A DNA stretch of 8,608 nucleotides from CAZNDN01 sp964571815 (GTDB lineage: Bacteria > Fibrobacterota > Chitinivibrionia > Chitinivibrionales > WJKA01), in the NCBI GenBank assembly GCA_964571815.1, contig CAZNDN010000156.1, positions 1 through 8,608 on the forward strand. Reading direction: 5' to 3'. The position numbers and the translations under genes were made by a program. Shown piece after piece: positions 1 to 5,690 of this stretch; positions within the stretch are counted from its first letter, which is position 1; every line of letters starts with the position of its first letter. The notes below the pieces were generated by a model. The model saw only the letters and a program-made list of their open reading frames with translations. It was not told the origin of the DNA and made no database searches.

Positions 1-314
1 ACGTGGATATGCCGGTGTTCGTGGCGGTTCTGGTTCCAGGTTCGGTTGTCGGTGACATTGCTGACGTTGTATACCTGTCGGTTCACCGTCTTGTTAACCG
101 TCACCTGCGAGGGCTGAGCCGGGCTCGGCTCCTCGAGCTGCAACCGCCTGAGCTTCTCATCGATCGGAATCCACTCACCTTGAAACTGAACATAGCCCTG
201 CTGGATCATCTCACGCAGCCGGCTCTGCTGCTGCTCGGCCCGCTCCAGCGATATCCAACGCCCCCGGTCCTGCACCATCCCGTGAATTACCCGCGCCCGG
301 TCTTCTCTGATCAT
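1..314 (-). CDS. Small G-x-W-I repeat protein of unknown function (3' end beyond window)
   Basis: This reading frame stays open from an ATG at 314 to the window edge, about 104 codons, so the C-terminus is missing. I do not recognise the family. The first 60 residues hold two similar units, GRWISLERAEQQ (18-29) and GEWIPIDEKLRR (46-57), separated by a Gln-rich helix-like stretch. Paired G-x-W-[IV] units of this kind are common in bacterial proteins of unknown function that sit beside TPR proteins. From about residue 62 it becomes Pro/Gln- and then Asn/Thr/Val-rich (VTVNKTVNRQVYNVSNVTDN), and it ends in a His/Arg-rich stretch. No signal peptide or membrane segment is seen. Its ATG overlaps the TGA of the upstream TPR gene (ATGA, 311-314), so the two are almost certainly co-translated and probably act together. 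The ORF on the opposite strand here is an antisense shadow. Confidence 0.72.
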   Translation of the reverse strand, partial: MIREDRARVIHGMVQDRGRWISLERAEQQQSRLREMIQQGYVQFQGEWIPIDEKLRRLQLEEPSPAQPSQVTVNKTVNRQVYNVSNVTDNRTWNQNRHEHRHIH

Positions 315-922
315 TTGTGCTGCTCCTGAGAATCGGAAGGCATTGCCGATGACACCGGTGTACGCAACGACTCGAGCCTCGTGCGAAACATCTCCAGCTC
401 CGGATCTTTCGGCGCGGCAAGCGCCCACCGTTTCGCTTCAATCCGCGCCAGCTCATAATCCTTGATTTTGAGGTACAATTCGGCCATGAGCCGATACCCG
501 AAACGATCCTGCGGCATGAGCTCCTGCGCCTCCTTGTAGCGGTCCCGCGCTCCTTTCAGGTCTCCGATGCGTTCGCTGAGCAGCCCTTCCATTACCAGTT
601 GCGTGTGCCGATGGTACTGCAGGCCCCGCCAGCCCGTGTATCCCACCACACCCACGGCGGCCATAAGAACGAGGACGAGCACGAAACTCACGATCGCCAG
701 CGCGTGAGGTCCCGATCCCCCCCGCACCGGCGCAAGCTCCTGGTTGTGCGGATCGGCTTTCAGTTGCGCAATCCGCTCCAGGTGCACCTGCGCGTACTCC
801 TTTTCGTCGGAGTAGGGAAACCGCTCCATGATCTCGCGATACAATCGCTCCGCCGTTTCCCAGTCGCCCTTGCGATAATCAAGGTCGTAGGCCCTTCGGT
901 ACAACTCGATTGCCGATGCCAT
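311..922 (-). CDS. Single-pass membrane TPR-repeat protein
   Basis: This 203-residue protein has helical TPR-like repeats on both sides of one membrane segment. Residues 1-55 form one repeat-like unit (AIELYRRAYDLDYRKGDWETAE... with a conserved-looking RFPYSDE turn). Residues about 75-97 are hydrophobic (AIVSFVLVLVLMAAVGVVGY), a clear transmembrane helix. Residues about 107-175 form two further TPR-like units (EGLLSERIGDLKGARDRYKEA; AELYLKIKDYELARIEAKRW). The likely role is a scaffold; no catalytic domain is visible. The start at 922 is chosen because GGAAGGGAGG lies directly upstream with proper spacing, whereas the in-frame start 15 codons earlier (967) has no such site. The stop overlaps the start of the G-x-W protein by ATGA, marking a two-gene operon. 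The specific function is unknown. Confidence 0.75.
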   Translation of the reverse strand: MASAIELYRRAYDLDYRKGDWETAERLYREIMERFPYSDEKEYAQVHLERIAQLKADPHNQELAPVRGGSGPHALAIVSFVLVLVLMAAVGVVGYTGWRGLQYHRHTQLVMEGLLSERIGDLKGARDRYKEAQELMPQDRFGYRLMAELYLKIKDYELARIEAKRWALAAPKDPELEMFRTRLESLRTPVSSAMPSDSQEQHK

Positions 923-1025
923 ACTGCCTCCCTTCCGACACGCTCGACGGTAAATTTCCGGCTGCAATCGCTAAAATAATTACTGCAGGTTGACAATCCT
1001 TACAAAGCTGCGCCACGGTGCCGGC

Positions 1026-1937
1026 TTATTGCCCGACTGCTCCCTCCAGCGCTCGCTCCAGCTTCCGCATGTCCTCCGGCACAGGTGCTGCAATCTTCAC
1101 CGGCTCGCCGCTCCGGGGGTGCCGAAACGCCAGTGCGCGGCAATGAAGCGCCTGGCGGCCGATACACGGCGCCTCCTTCACCGCTCCGTAGACAGTGTCG
1201 CCCGCAATCGGCAATCCCGCCCACGCAAGATGTACGCGTATCTGGTGCGTACGGCCGGTTCTCGGCCGGGCCGTTATCAGGCTGTGGCTCGGTCCGAGCC
1301 GACGGACCAGCTCCAGATCGGTGCGTGCCGGCTTCCCGCGGTCGGGATCGACCCGGTATTTCGGCGCCCCGCTCTCGGCCCTCTCCATCTTGCCGATCGG
1401 ACGATCCACGGTGAATGCACTCCGCGAGAAAATGCCCTCCACGATCGCCGTGTACTCCTTGTCGACCTCGCCCCGCGCCAGACGAGCATTCATCGTGACC
1501 AGTGCCGCGCGCTGCTTTGCCATTAGGACAACGCCCGACGTGTGCCGGTCGAGTCGGTTGACAATGTGCAGATCCGATCCCCACGGTGAGCCGGGTGCTG
1601 TTCGCAAGAGGCTGATCAGGTTGTTCGTGAACGACTTTCCCGCGCGATGGACCAACAGGTTGCCGGGCTTGTCCACCCCCAGCAGCCAGGGATCATCGTA
1701 CACAATCCCATAGCGCGTGTCTGCCGGCGGCTCCTCGAACGGTGGGGGCTCGAAACCGACACTGTCGCCGGCCGTAACCTTCGCCATGCAGTCCACACGC
1801 TCCCCGTTGAGCGTCACTCGCCCGGAGGCGACATGCTCACGCCACTGCCCGATTTCGTGGTACGTAAAACGCCGCGCCAGGTAGTCCTGGAGCGGCAGGC
1901 CGGAGAGGTGTGGCGGTACGGGGGAGCTGAATACCAT
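1026..1937 (-). CDS. RluA/RluD-family RNA pseudouridine synthase
   Basis: The enzyme isomerises specific uridines in RNA (rRNA or tRNA) to pseudouridine. With the start at 1937 it is 303 residues. An S4-type RNA-binding region covers about residues 10-62 (LPLQDYLARRFTYHE..., then SGRVTLNGERV). The catalytic domain follows, with VDKPGNLLVH (88-97), the active-site loop NRLDRHTSG (127-135, catalytic Asp130) and the RTGRTHQIRVH motif (226-236). The active-site loop is usually HRLD; here the first residue is Asn, an uncommon but tolerated change. A GTG 24 codons upstream (2009) is in frame, but family members normally begin near the VPPHLxG segment, so the ATG at 1937 is preferred. Its Shine-Dalgarno sequence (CAGGGA) is rather close. 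Substrate specificity among RluA, RluC, RluD and TruC types cannot be assigned from sequence alone. The gene is divergent from panB and 103 bp upstream of the TPR operon. Confidence 0.9.
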   Translation of the reverse strand: MVFSSPVPPHLSGLPLQDYLARRFTYHEIGQWREHVASGRVTLNGERVDCMAKVTAGDSVGFEPPPFEEPPADTRYGIVYDDPWLLGVDKPGNLLVHRAGKSFTNNLISLLRTAPGSPWGSDLHIVNRLDRHTSGVVLMAKQRAALVTMNARLARGEVDKEYTAIVEGIFSRSAFTVDRPIGKMERAESGAPKYRVDPDRGKPARTDLELVRRLGPSHSLITARPRTGRTHQIRVHLAWAGLPIAGDTVYGAVKEAPCIGRQALHCRALAFRHPRSGEPVKIAAPVPEDMRKLERALEGAVGQ

Positions 1938-2046
1938 TCCCTGGGCTTTTCGGGTAATATGACCGTTGAACGATTTCAGGGCCCTGCCCGGACAGGCATC
2001 CCGCCACACAAAATACCCCCGGCCGCGGTCACGTATTTTTATGGGT

Positions 2047-2063
2047 CGCGGAGTATCTCCGTG
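2047..2063 (+). other. Small hairpin in the panB leader
   Basis: CGCGGAG (2047-2053), a TAT loop, and CTCCGTG (2057-2063) can form a 7-bp stem in RNA, counting one G-U pair. It lies in the panB 5' leader, 18 bases before the Shine-Dalgarno GAGGAGG (2081-2087). The structure is seen in the sequence; any regulatory role is speculation. Confidence 0.3.
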
Positions 2064-2092
2064 GTGTCCTTGTTCGCTGTGAGGAGGCGCTC

Positions 2093-2977
2093 ATGTTGAA
2101 AAAAGATCCTGAGCACAAGATCACGATTCTGACCTGCTACGACTTCCCCACTGCCCGTGCCATGGACAACAGCGATATCGACGTAGTGTTCGTGGGCGAT
2201 TCGGTGGGTACCAACATGCTGGGCTACCGCTCCGAGCTGGAAGTGACGCTTCAGGACATGATTCATCATCTCAAAGCAGTCCGCAAGGGCGTTACGCGCA
2301 AGACCCTCATGGTCGACCTTCCGTACGCCACCTACGGTGACGTGAACACCGGGCTGACCAATGCCCGTCTCATGCAGAGCAAGGGTGCGGATATTGTCAA
2401 GCTTGAAGGCGGTGCGGAGCTTGGCCCGATCGTGTCGGCGATTGTGGACGACGGTATCCCGGTGATGGGTCATATCGGGTTCCAGCCGCAACTGGCCCGG
2501 AGCGCGAAGCGCGCCGTGGTGGGCGCGCTGGCCGACGAAGCGGTGAGGCTGTTTGAGGATGCGCGCGCGCTGCAGGCCGCCGGAGTCTGCTCGCTGGTGC
2601 TTGAGTGTGTGCCCGAGGATGTTGCACGGGAGATTACCGAGCGTATCTCGATCCCGACTATCGGAATCGGCTCGGGGCGCTATACCGACGGGCAGGTGCT
2701 GGTGTACGCCGATGTTGTCGGGTGGTACAACATGCCGTTTCGGTTTGTGCGCCGCTACGATCAATTCCACGAACGGACCGTTTCAGCGGCCGACCGGTTT
2801 GCCGACGAGGTAAGAAGCGGTGCCTACCCGCAACGAAATCACGGATTCCGGATCAAGGCGGAGCAGTTCGGTGAATTCGTTCGTCGTGTCGAGAGCGAAA
2901 AGCGATTCTCGGTCGAACAGGACCCCTCACCCACCCGCGATGGAGAAAACCCGGCCGCCTCTGCCCGGCCGGGCTAA
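2093..2977 (+). CDS. panB: 3-methyl-2-oxobutanoate hydroxymethyltransferase (ketopantoate synthesis)
   Basis: PanB transfers a hydroxymethyl group from 5,10-methylene-tetrahydrofolate to alpha-ketoisovalerate to give ketopantoate, the first committed step to pantothenate and CoA in the cytoplasm. Family landmarks are present in order: TCYD (14-17), FVGDSVG (33-39, metal-binding Asp36), VTLQDMI (51-57), VDLPYATY (74-81, metal-binding Asp75), VKLEGG (102-107), GIPVMGHIGF (121-130), the catalytic Glu171 in VLECVP, and IPTIGIGSG (187-195) followed by DGQVLV. The loop after HIG is unusual: most PanB proteins have a GGYxVQG segment there, but this one reads ARSAKRAVVGA (135-145). The protein is 294 residues against about 264 in E. 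coli; the last 25 or so are Pro/Ser/Glu-rich and unlike the family. The start has an excellent Shine-Dalgarno (GAGGAGG, 5 bases upstream). No panC or panD is in the window. Confidence 0.92.
   Translation: MLKKDPEHKITILTCYDFPTARAMDNSDIDVVFVGDSVGTNMLGYRSELEVTLQDMIHHLKAVRKGVTRKTLMVDLPYATYGDVNTGLTNARLMQSKGADIVKLEGGAELGPIVSAIVDDGIPVMGHIGFQPQLARSAKRAVVGALADEAVRLFEDARALQAAGVCSLVLECVPEDVAREITERISIPTIGIGSGRYTDGQVLVYADVVGWYNMPFRFVRRYDQFHERTVSAADRFADEVRSGAYPQRNHGFRIKAEQFGEFVRRVESEKRFSVEQDPSPTRDGENPAASARPG
2950..2973 (+). other. GC-rich hairpin across the 3' end of panB
   Basis: CCCGGCCG (2950-2957) and CGGCCGGG (2966-2973) form a perfect 8-bp inverted repeat with an 8-base loop. It ends two bases before the panB stop codon, so it also encodes the non-conserved C-terminal tail. 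No T-run follows, so it is not a classical intrinsic terminator. It may slow RNA decay or polymerase. Confidence 0.5.
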
Positions 2978-3009
2978 TCCGGTTACCTCTGATCGGAGCG
3001 TCATCCTTC

Positions 3010-3044
3010 GAGAGCCCTTTCTTTTTCTGTGGCTCCGGGCTCTC
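3010..3044. terminator. Inverted repeat between convergent panB and sodN (terminator-like)
   Basis: GAGAGCCC (3010-3017) and GGGCTCTC (3037-3044) are perfect 8-bp complementary arms around a 19-base loop that holds a T-rich run (TTTCTTTTTC) on the plus strand. A shorter alternative stem, GAGCC (3012-3016) with GGCTC (3031-3035), competes with it. Its place between two converging genes suggests bidirectional termination. The T-run falls in the loop rather than after the stem, so the call is tentative. Confidence 0.4.
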
Positions 3045-3064
3045 CATGAGAAAGCCGGGCCTGG

Positions 3065-3544
3065 CTACTTCTTCTCTTTCTTACCGAAATACGACTCGGA
3101 AAACGCATCGAGTGCCTTTCTCATCTTCGCAATAGTGTCTTGATCTGTGGTTTGTTTGGCTTTCATGGCATACACGAGCAACTCATGCAGCGCGCTCAGC
3201 TCGCGGACATATTTCGCGCGCGCTTCCTTCTCGTCGGTACCTGTCGGCTTGATCCGCTGGGTCATGAAATACTGATAGACGATCTCCTGGATCTTGTTCG
3301 CGTGCGCTTCCTTGTTGTCGATCCAGCGAACCAGTTGGTTGTAGTTGATCGGTTTCTTCTTGCCCAGCTCGACAATCTGTTTCATCGACTTCTCGACCGT
3401 ACCGATATGCTCGCGTACGAGAGCCACCCGCATGTCATCATCGTAGATACCGCACGGAATCTCGCAGTGACCGAATATCGGACCCGCCGAAAACAAACAC
3501 ACCGCCGCGCACACCACCCATCCCGCACTTCGTCGAACACCCAT
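3065..3544 (-). CDS. sodN: Nickel superoxide dismutase, exported
   Basis: This Ni-dependent superoxide dismutase converts superoxide to oxygen and hydrogen peroxide. The diagnostic nickel hook HCxxPCGxY is present as HCEIPCGIYDDD (residues 26-37 of the precursor). In known Ni-SODs the mature His1, Cys2 and Cys6 bind nickel, so His26 must become the N-terminus. Here a 25-residue Sec-type signal peptide precedes it: Arg-Arg at 4-5, a hydrophobic core WVVCAAVCLFSAG, then PIFG just before the His. Signal peptidase cleavage would therefore both export and activate the enzyme. The mature part is about 134 residues, helical and Lys-rich (four-helix bundle in the family), a little longer than the roughly 117-residue Streptomyces enzyme. 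The start at 3544 is preferred over the upstream TTG (3550) because GAGGAGG sits 6 bases before it. No sodX-type maturation protease is adjacent. Confidence 0.93.
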   Translation of the reverse strand: MGVRRSAGWVVCAAVCLFSAGPIFGHCEIPCGIYDDDMRVALVREHIGTVEKSMKQIVELGKKKPINYNQLVRWIDNKEAHANKIQEIVYQYFMTQRIKPTGTDEKEARAKYVRELSALHELLVYAMKAKQTTDQDTIAKMRKALDAFSESYFGKKEKK

Positions 3545-3958
3545 CAGCAACCTCCTCAGTTAAGAAATGACGTATCTACTTCCGCAACCCCGGTGTCGTC
3601 CGCACGCCCTTCCCCCGTCCATCGGCAGGCTCGCGACGAACCCGCTTGAAACCCGTTCGAACGCTTAAGCATCCGACATCGACACATTTCCTGAGCACCC
3701 TCACGAACGGTTAAACACAATCTCCCCCCCGGAAGTACGTGAGTAGGTGCGGAGAAGAGTTATTGGTTCCAGGATACCATTACCCCTTCCCACTCGCCCG
3801 TGCTTCCATCGTTCCCGGCAAAGGTCCACCATAACCCTCTGCCTGGGAGACAAAGCAAAGCCCGTGCCATCAGCCGGCCATGCTTTCAACCTCACCAGTC
3901 CACTCCAAAAATGGCGCAGCAGCCGTCGCCGTCCGGAAAGACTCACGGTTCATTTCTG

Positions 3959-3970
3959 ATTTCGCGAAAT
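3959..3970. promoter_or_regulatory. Palindrome ATTTCGCGAAAT, possible operator
   Basis: A perfect 12-bp palindrome lies in the long intergenic region, with a further half copy (CGAAATC) at 3979-3985. This arrangement would suit a dimeric repressor, but no nearby regulator gene supports it, and a 12-bp palindrome can arise by chance. Confidence 0.25.
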
Positions 3971-4095
3971 ACTTTTCCCGAAATCGCCAAACCGGGACCG
4001 CGAAGAGCATTCGCGGGCACCCCGGAGTGGTCGTCCCGTGCCAATTCGTCCGGCATGATATATTTATTCACGTCCCCGCGGCGCCTGCCCGGCTC

Positions 4096-4114
4096 CCCGG
4101 CTTACACAGCCGGG
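4096..4114. other. Hairpin upstream of the dodecin gene
   Basis: CCCGGCT (4096-4102) and AGCCGGG (4108-4114) form a perfect 7-bp stem with a 5-base TACAC loop, about 110 bases before the dodecin start. There is no T-run on either strand, so terminator function is doubtful. It could be a leader structure if transcription starts upstream of it. Confidence 0.35.
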
Positions 4115-4223
4115 AACATGGCGCTCAAGCGGGCCGAATCCGCGGGCGCGTTGGTACGATATTTGATCGTTACGGGCATAAACCGTTCAGTTGTCGCATT
4201 CACATCTTGAAAGGAGTTGGACG

Positions 4224-4430
4224 ATGAGTGATCATGTTTACAAAAAAATCGAAATGACCGGTTCGTCAACCACGGGGATCGAGGATGCCGTGCAGACGGC
4301 GCTGCAAAAGGCCGGCAACTCGGTCAGGAACATGCGGTGGTTTGAGGTGAGCGAGATTCGCGGCCATATCGAAGACAACAAGGTCGCGCACTGGCAGGTG
4401 AGCCTGAAAGTCGGGTTCGATGTAGAATAA
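4224..4430 (+). CDS. Dodecin (flavin-sequestering protein)
   Basis: Dodecins are about 65-70-residue proteins that assemble into hollow dodecamers and bind flavins (FMN, riboflavin or lumichrome), storing them and quenching photoreactivity in the cytoplasm. This one is 68 residues. It shows the family pattern throughout: VYKKIEMTGSS (5-15), EDAVQTALQKA (20-30), the strand with the flavin-stacking tryptophan MRWFEVSEIRG (37-47, Trp39), and HWQVSLKVGF (56-65) with Gln58 at the position that contacts flavin in characterised dodecins. The ATG at 4224 is chosen over the one 11 codons earlier because AAAGGAG lies 7 bases upstream of it and the family starts there. It is a single-gene unit followed by a hairpin at 4442-4489. 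Nearby sodN gives a loose redox/light-stress theme, but the genes are far apart and on opposite strands. Confidence 0.94.
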   Translation: MSDHVYKKIEMTGSSTTGIEDAVQTALQKAGNSVRNMRWFEVSEIRGHIEDNKVAHWQVSLKVGFDVE

Positions 4431-4441
4431 GCCGCACGGAC

Positions 4442-4489
4442 AGGACTGACAACACCCGCCGGGACTGCTCGGTAACCGGCGGATGTCCT
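4442..4489 (+). terminator. Two-part hairpin after the dodecin gene
   Basis: CCGCCGG (4456-4462) pairs with CCGGCGG (4476-4482) around a 13-base loop. An outer AGGAC (4442-4446) pairs with GTCCT (4485-4489). It begins 12 bases after the dodecin stop, so it is likely a transcript 3' end. Only CTTCCCC follows rather than a T-run, so termination strength is uncertain. Confidence 0.45.
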
Positions 4490-4592
4490 CTTCCCCGACC
4501 GGGGCGAGGAGTTCAGGCCCGGATGCGGAGGGGTCGCGGAAACGTAACTGCCTGCATGGGCCTATTCGGGCCAACACGATCATCGACGCCAT

Positions 4593-4711
4593 ACTCTCGT
4601 GCTCGTGCTCGGACTGGGTGAGTCCCGAAAAGTCGGGACGAATAATCGGCTTGCACCTTGCCCACAATCCAAAGCAGTACAAGACCAAGGAACGAGGACG
4701 AGGACGAGAGT
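4593..4711. repeat. Imperfect inverted-repeat element with CTCGTG/GAGGAC arms
   Basis: The left arm ACTCTCGTGCTCGTGCTCG (4593-4611) is the reverse complement of the right arm (4693-4711, GAGGAC units) at 17 of 19 positions; both mismatches are G/C swaps. The arms enclose 81 bases that contain a perfect hairpin (4622-4639). Such GC-rich inverted elements often occur in many copies per genome, but copy number cannot be judged from this window. Confidence 0.6.
4622..4639. repeat. Perfect hairpin nested inside the inverted repeat
   Basis: GTCCCGA (4622-4628), an AAAG loop, and TCGGGAC (4633-4639) form a 7-bp stem with a tetraloop. It lacks a T-run, so it is treated as part of the surrounding repeat element. 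Confidence 0.6.
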
Positions 4712-4771
4712 CTATCAAGTCCTTCCGCGGAATGGCACTCGCCGGTCCTCATATCCGGAGTTTCTCACCCA

Positions 4772-5164
4772 TCACGAAGAACCAACGTTTCCCGTTGATT
4801 CACCCTCTGCGGTGACAACCCAGCGCACAGAAGAGCTTTTCACAATCACGAGGGTATTTGAGAAATCACGAGTTTTGTTTCGACGAAGAAACGGAAGGAG
4901 CAGCTCGCCTAGTGCGCGGCCGGAGGTGGGGTTAGCCTTCAGGCGTACAACTCCCGGATGCCTCGAAAGCTTCAGAACCGCCCAGTCACCGAAATGCTCA
5001 TCGAGAGTAATCAACACTCGACGCGAAGAAACGCAGTAGGTGAGTATCTCGATATCATCTGAGCGACTCATTCCTTTTTCGGAAGCACATTCAACATCGT
5101 GGCCTTCAGCGCGAACACGCCGCGCCACGTGTGAGTCGATCATCTGATCCAGAAACAATCGCAT
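4772..5164 (-). CDS. DUF5615 PIN-like protein, putative toxin
   Basis: This 130-residue protein matches the DUF5615 (PIN-like, Mut7-C-related) family, which pairs with DUF433 proteins and is regarded as the toxic, probably RNase-like, partner of a toxin-antitoxin system. Visible signs are the N-terminal MRLFLDQMIDSHVARRVRAE with the first acidic residue Asp6, then GHDVECASEKG (21-31), the acidic DD at 36-37 before EILTYC, and RRVLITLDEHFGD (48-60) with Asp55. These acidic positions correspond to the metal-binding set of PIN-type folds. The second residue of the usual LDEN motif is changed (LDQM), so one acidic residue is lost. The start is only 3 bases after the DUF433 stop with no good Shine-Dalgarno of its own, so it probably depends on translational coupling. 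Toxicity is inferred from the family and the pairing. Confidence 0.85.
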   Translation of the reverse strand: MRLFLDQMIDSHVARRVRAEGHDVECASEKGMSRSDDIEILTYCVSSRRVLITLDEHFGDWAVLKLSRHPGVVRLKANPTSGRALGELLLPFLRRNKTRDFSNTLVIVKSSSVRWVVTAEGESTGNVGSS

Positions 5165-5167
5165 CTG

Positions 5168-5407
5168 CTATGCCGCGCGCTGCTCAACCTCAGTGTGGTC
5201 AATCATTTCACGGCAGTACTGAAGAGCGGCAGAGACCTGCTCCGGGGACAATTCCGGATACCTTGCAACGACCTGTTCCACCGAGCCGGTTTCGGCAAGT
5301 TGGTCCAGCACAACCGTAACCGGAATGCGCGTCCCGGCAATCACCGGTTTGCCGCTGCAGATTCGTGGGTTTATTGAAATGTACCCTTTCATCACGACAT
5401 GTGACAC
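5168..5407 (-). CDS. DUF433-family putative antitoxin
   Basis: This 79-residue protein belongs to the DUF433 family, whose members carry a helix-turn-helix-like fold and usually precede DUF5615 PIN-like genes. The signature is clear: ISINPRICSGKPVIAGTRIPV (10-30), then VVLDQLAETGSVEQVVARYPELSPEQVSAALQY, in which the typical [YF]P-x-L-[ST] turn precedes the last helix. It is expected to bind and neutralise the downstream protein and to bind the operon's own promoter. The GTG at 5407 is taken as the start because GGAGGG lies 6 bases upstream of it; the in-frame ATG at 5392 is 21 bases from that site and has none of its own. A TATAAT box and a 12-bp tandem repeat sit about 40-55 bases upstream. 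Confidence 0.88.
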   Translation of the reverse strand: MSHVVMKGYISINPRICSGKPVIAGTRIPVTVVLDQLAETGSVEQVVARYPELSPEQVSAALQYCREMIDHTEVEQRAA

Positions 5408-5440
5408 GAAGTTCCCTCCACTGGCCCGAACGTGAGTACT

Positions 5441-5464
5441 TAGAAGAAATTATAGAAGAAATTA
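5441..5464. repeat. 12-bp tandem duplication over the TA promoter
   Basis: TAGAAGAAATTA occurs twice head to tail (5441-5452 and 5453-5464) with no mismatch. The junction of the two copies creates the only TATAAT in this region on the minus strand. Its position before the DUF433 start makes it a candidate operator for autoregulation. Confidence 0.7.
5449..5454 (-). promoter_or_regulatory. -10 box of the DUF433-DUF5615 operon
   Basis: A perfect TATAAT on the minus strand lies 42 bases before the GTG start at 5407, giving a leader of about 35 bases. Upstream, at a spacing of 15-17 bases, only weak -35 matches are seen (for example CGAACA), so strength may depend on other elements. Confidence 0.5.
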
Positions 5465-5625
5465 CATAATGTTCGGTGCGGGGAGAGGGGACGGTGGCTA
5501 GATATATACTTAACACGCGGGCGGAAGTCCAGGCAGGGCAAAGCACCAGCTATCACCGATCTGCTGTGCCGCCCTGTTTTCGTGTACTGCAGCAGAACCT
5601 GCACCAGCCATCGCACACTCTGCCC

Positions 5626-5690
5626 GGTTCTCTGTGGTAGCCTCACATCTCCCCCTTTCACCACAGAGTGCACAGAGACCACAGAGAACC
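5626..5690. repeat. 13-bp inverted repeat with three CACAGAG nonamers
   Basis: GGTTCTCTGTGGT (5626-5638) and ACCACAGAGAACC (5678-5690) are perfect inverted copies separated by 39 bases. On the right side CACAGAG recurs three times at 9-base spacing (5662, 5671, 5680). This looks like an interspersed intergenic repeat; CACAGAG strings of this type are familiar from intergenic regions of several environmental bacterial lineages. Confidence 0.7.

Larger units (their letters stand above)
3545..4223. other. Gene-free stretch between sodN and the dodecin gene
   Basis: This stretch of about 680 bases should hold the divergent promoters of sodN (minus) and the dodecin gene (plus). The open frames inside it overlap each other on both strands, have skewed Arg/Ser/Pro composition and show no recognisable motif, so I call none. 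Two structures stand out: a 12-bp palindrome ATTTCGCGAAAT (3959-3970), with a second CGAAAT copy at 3979-3984, and a hairpin at 4096-4114. I do not see a convincing Fur or Nur box. Confidence 0.55.
4431..4771. other. Gene-free stretch between the dodecin gene and the TA operon
   Basis: These 340 bases hold the post-dodecin hairpin, a 119-bp imperfect inverted-repeat element (4593-4711) and a nested perfect hairpin (4622-4639). The open frames on both strands run through these repeats and translate to low-complexity Arg/Ser/Glu strings, so none is called. Confidence 0.55.

Noticed and set aside
3..329. Plus-strand open frame at the left edge
   Set aside because: It lies antisense to the G-x-W protein, which has a coupled start and sensible composition; the plus frame has no ribosome binding site or motif.
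1000..1713. Several long frames on both strands overlapping the pseudouridine synthase
   Set aside because: All are shadows of the RluA-family gene, which has clear catalytic motifs; the shadows are Arg/Ser/Pro-rich with no domain.
2039..2770. 243-residue minus-strand frame opposite panB
   Set aside because: It is an antisense shadow rich in His and Arg; panB on the plus strand carries the full set of family motifs and a strong ribosome binding site.
3140..3649. 169-residue plus-strand frame opposite sodN
   Set aside because: It is antisense to the Ni-SOD gene with its diagnostic nickel hook; no independent support.
3800..4210. 136-residue plus-strand frame upstream of the dodecin gene
   Set aside because: It has no ribosome binding site, skewed composition, an overlapping competing frame, and it covers a hairpin and the dodecin leader.
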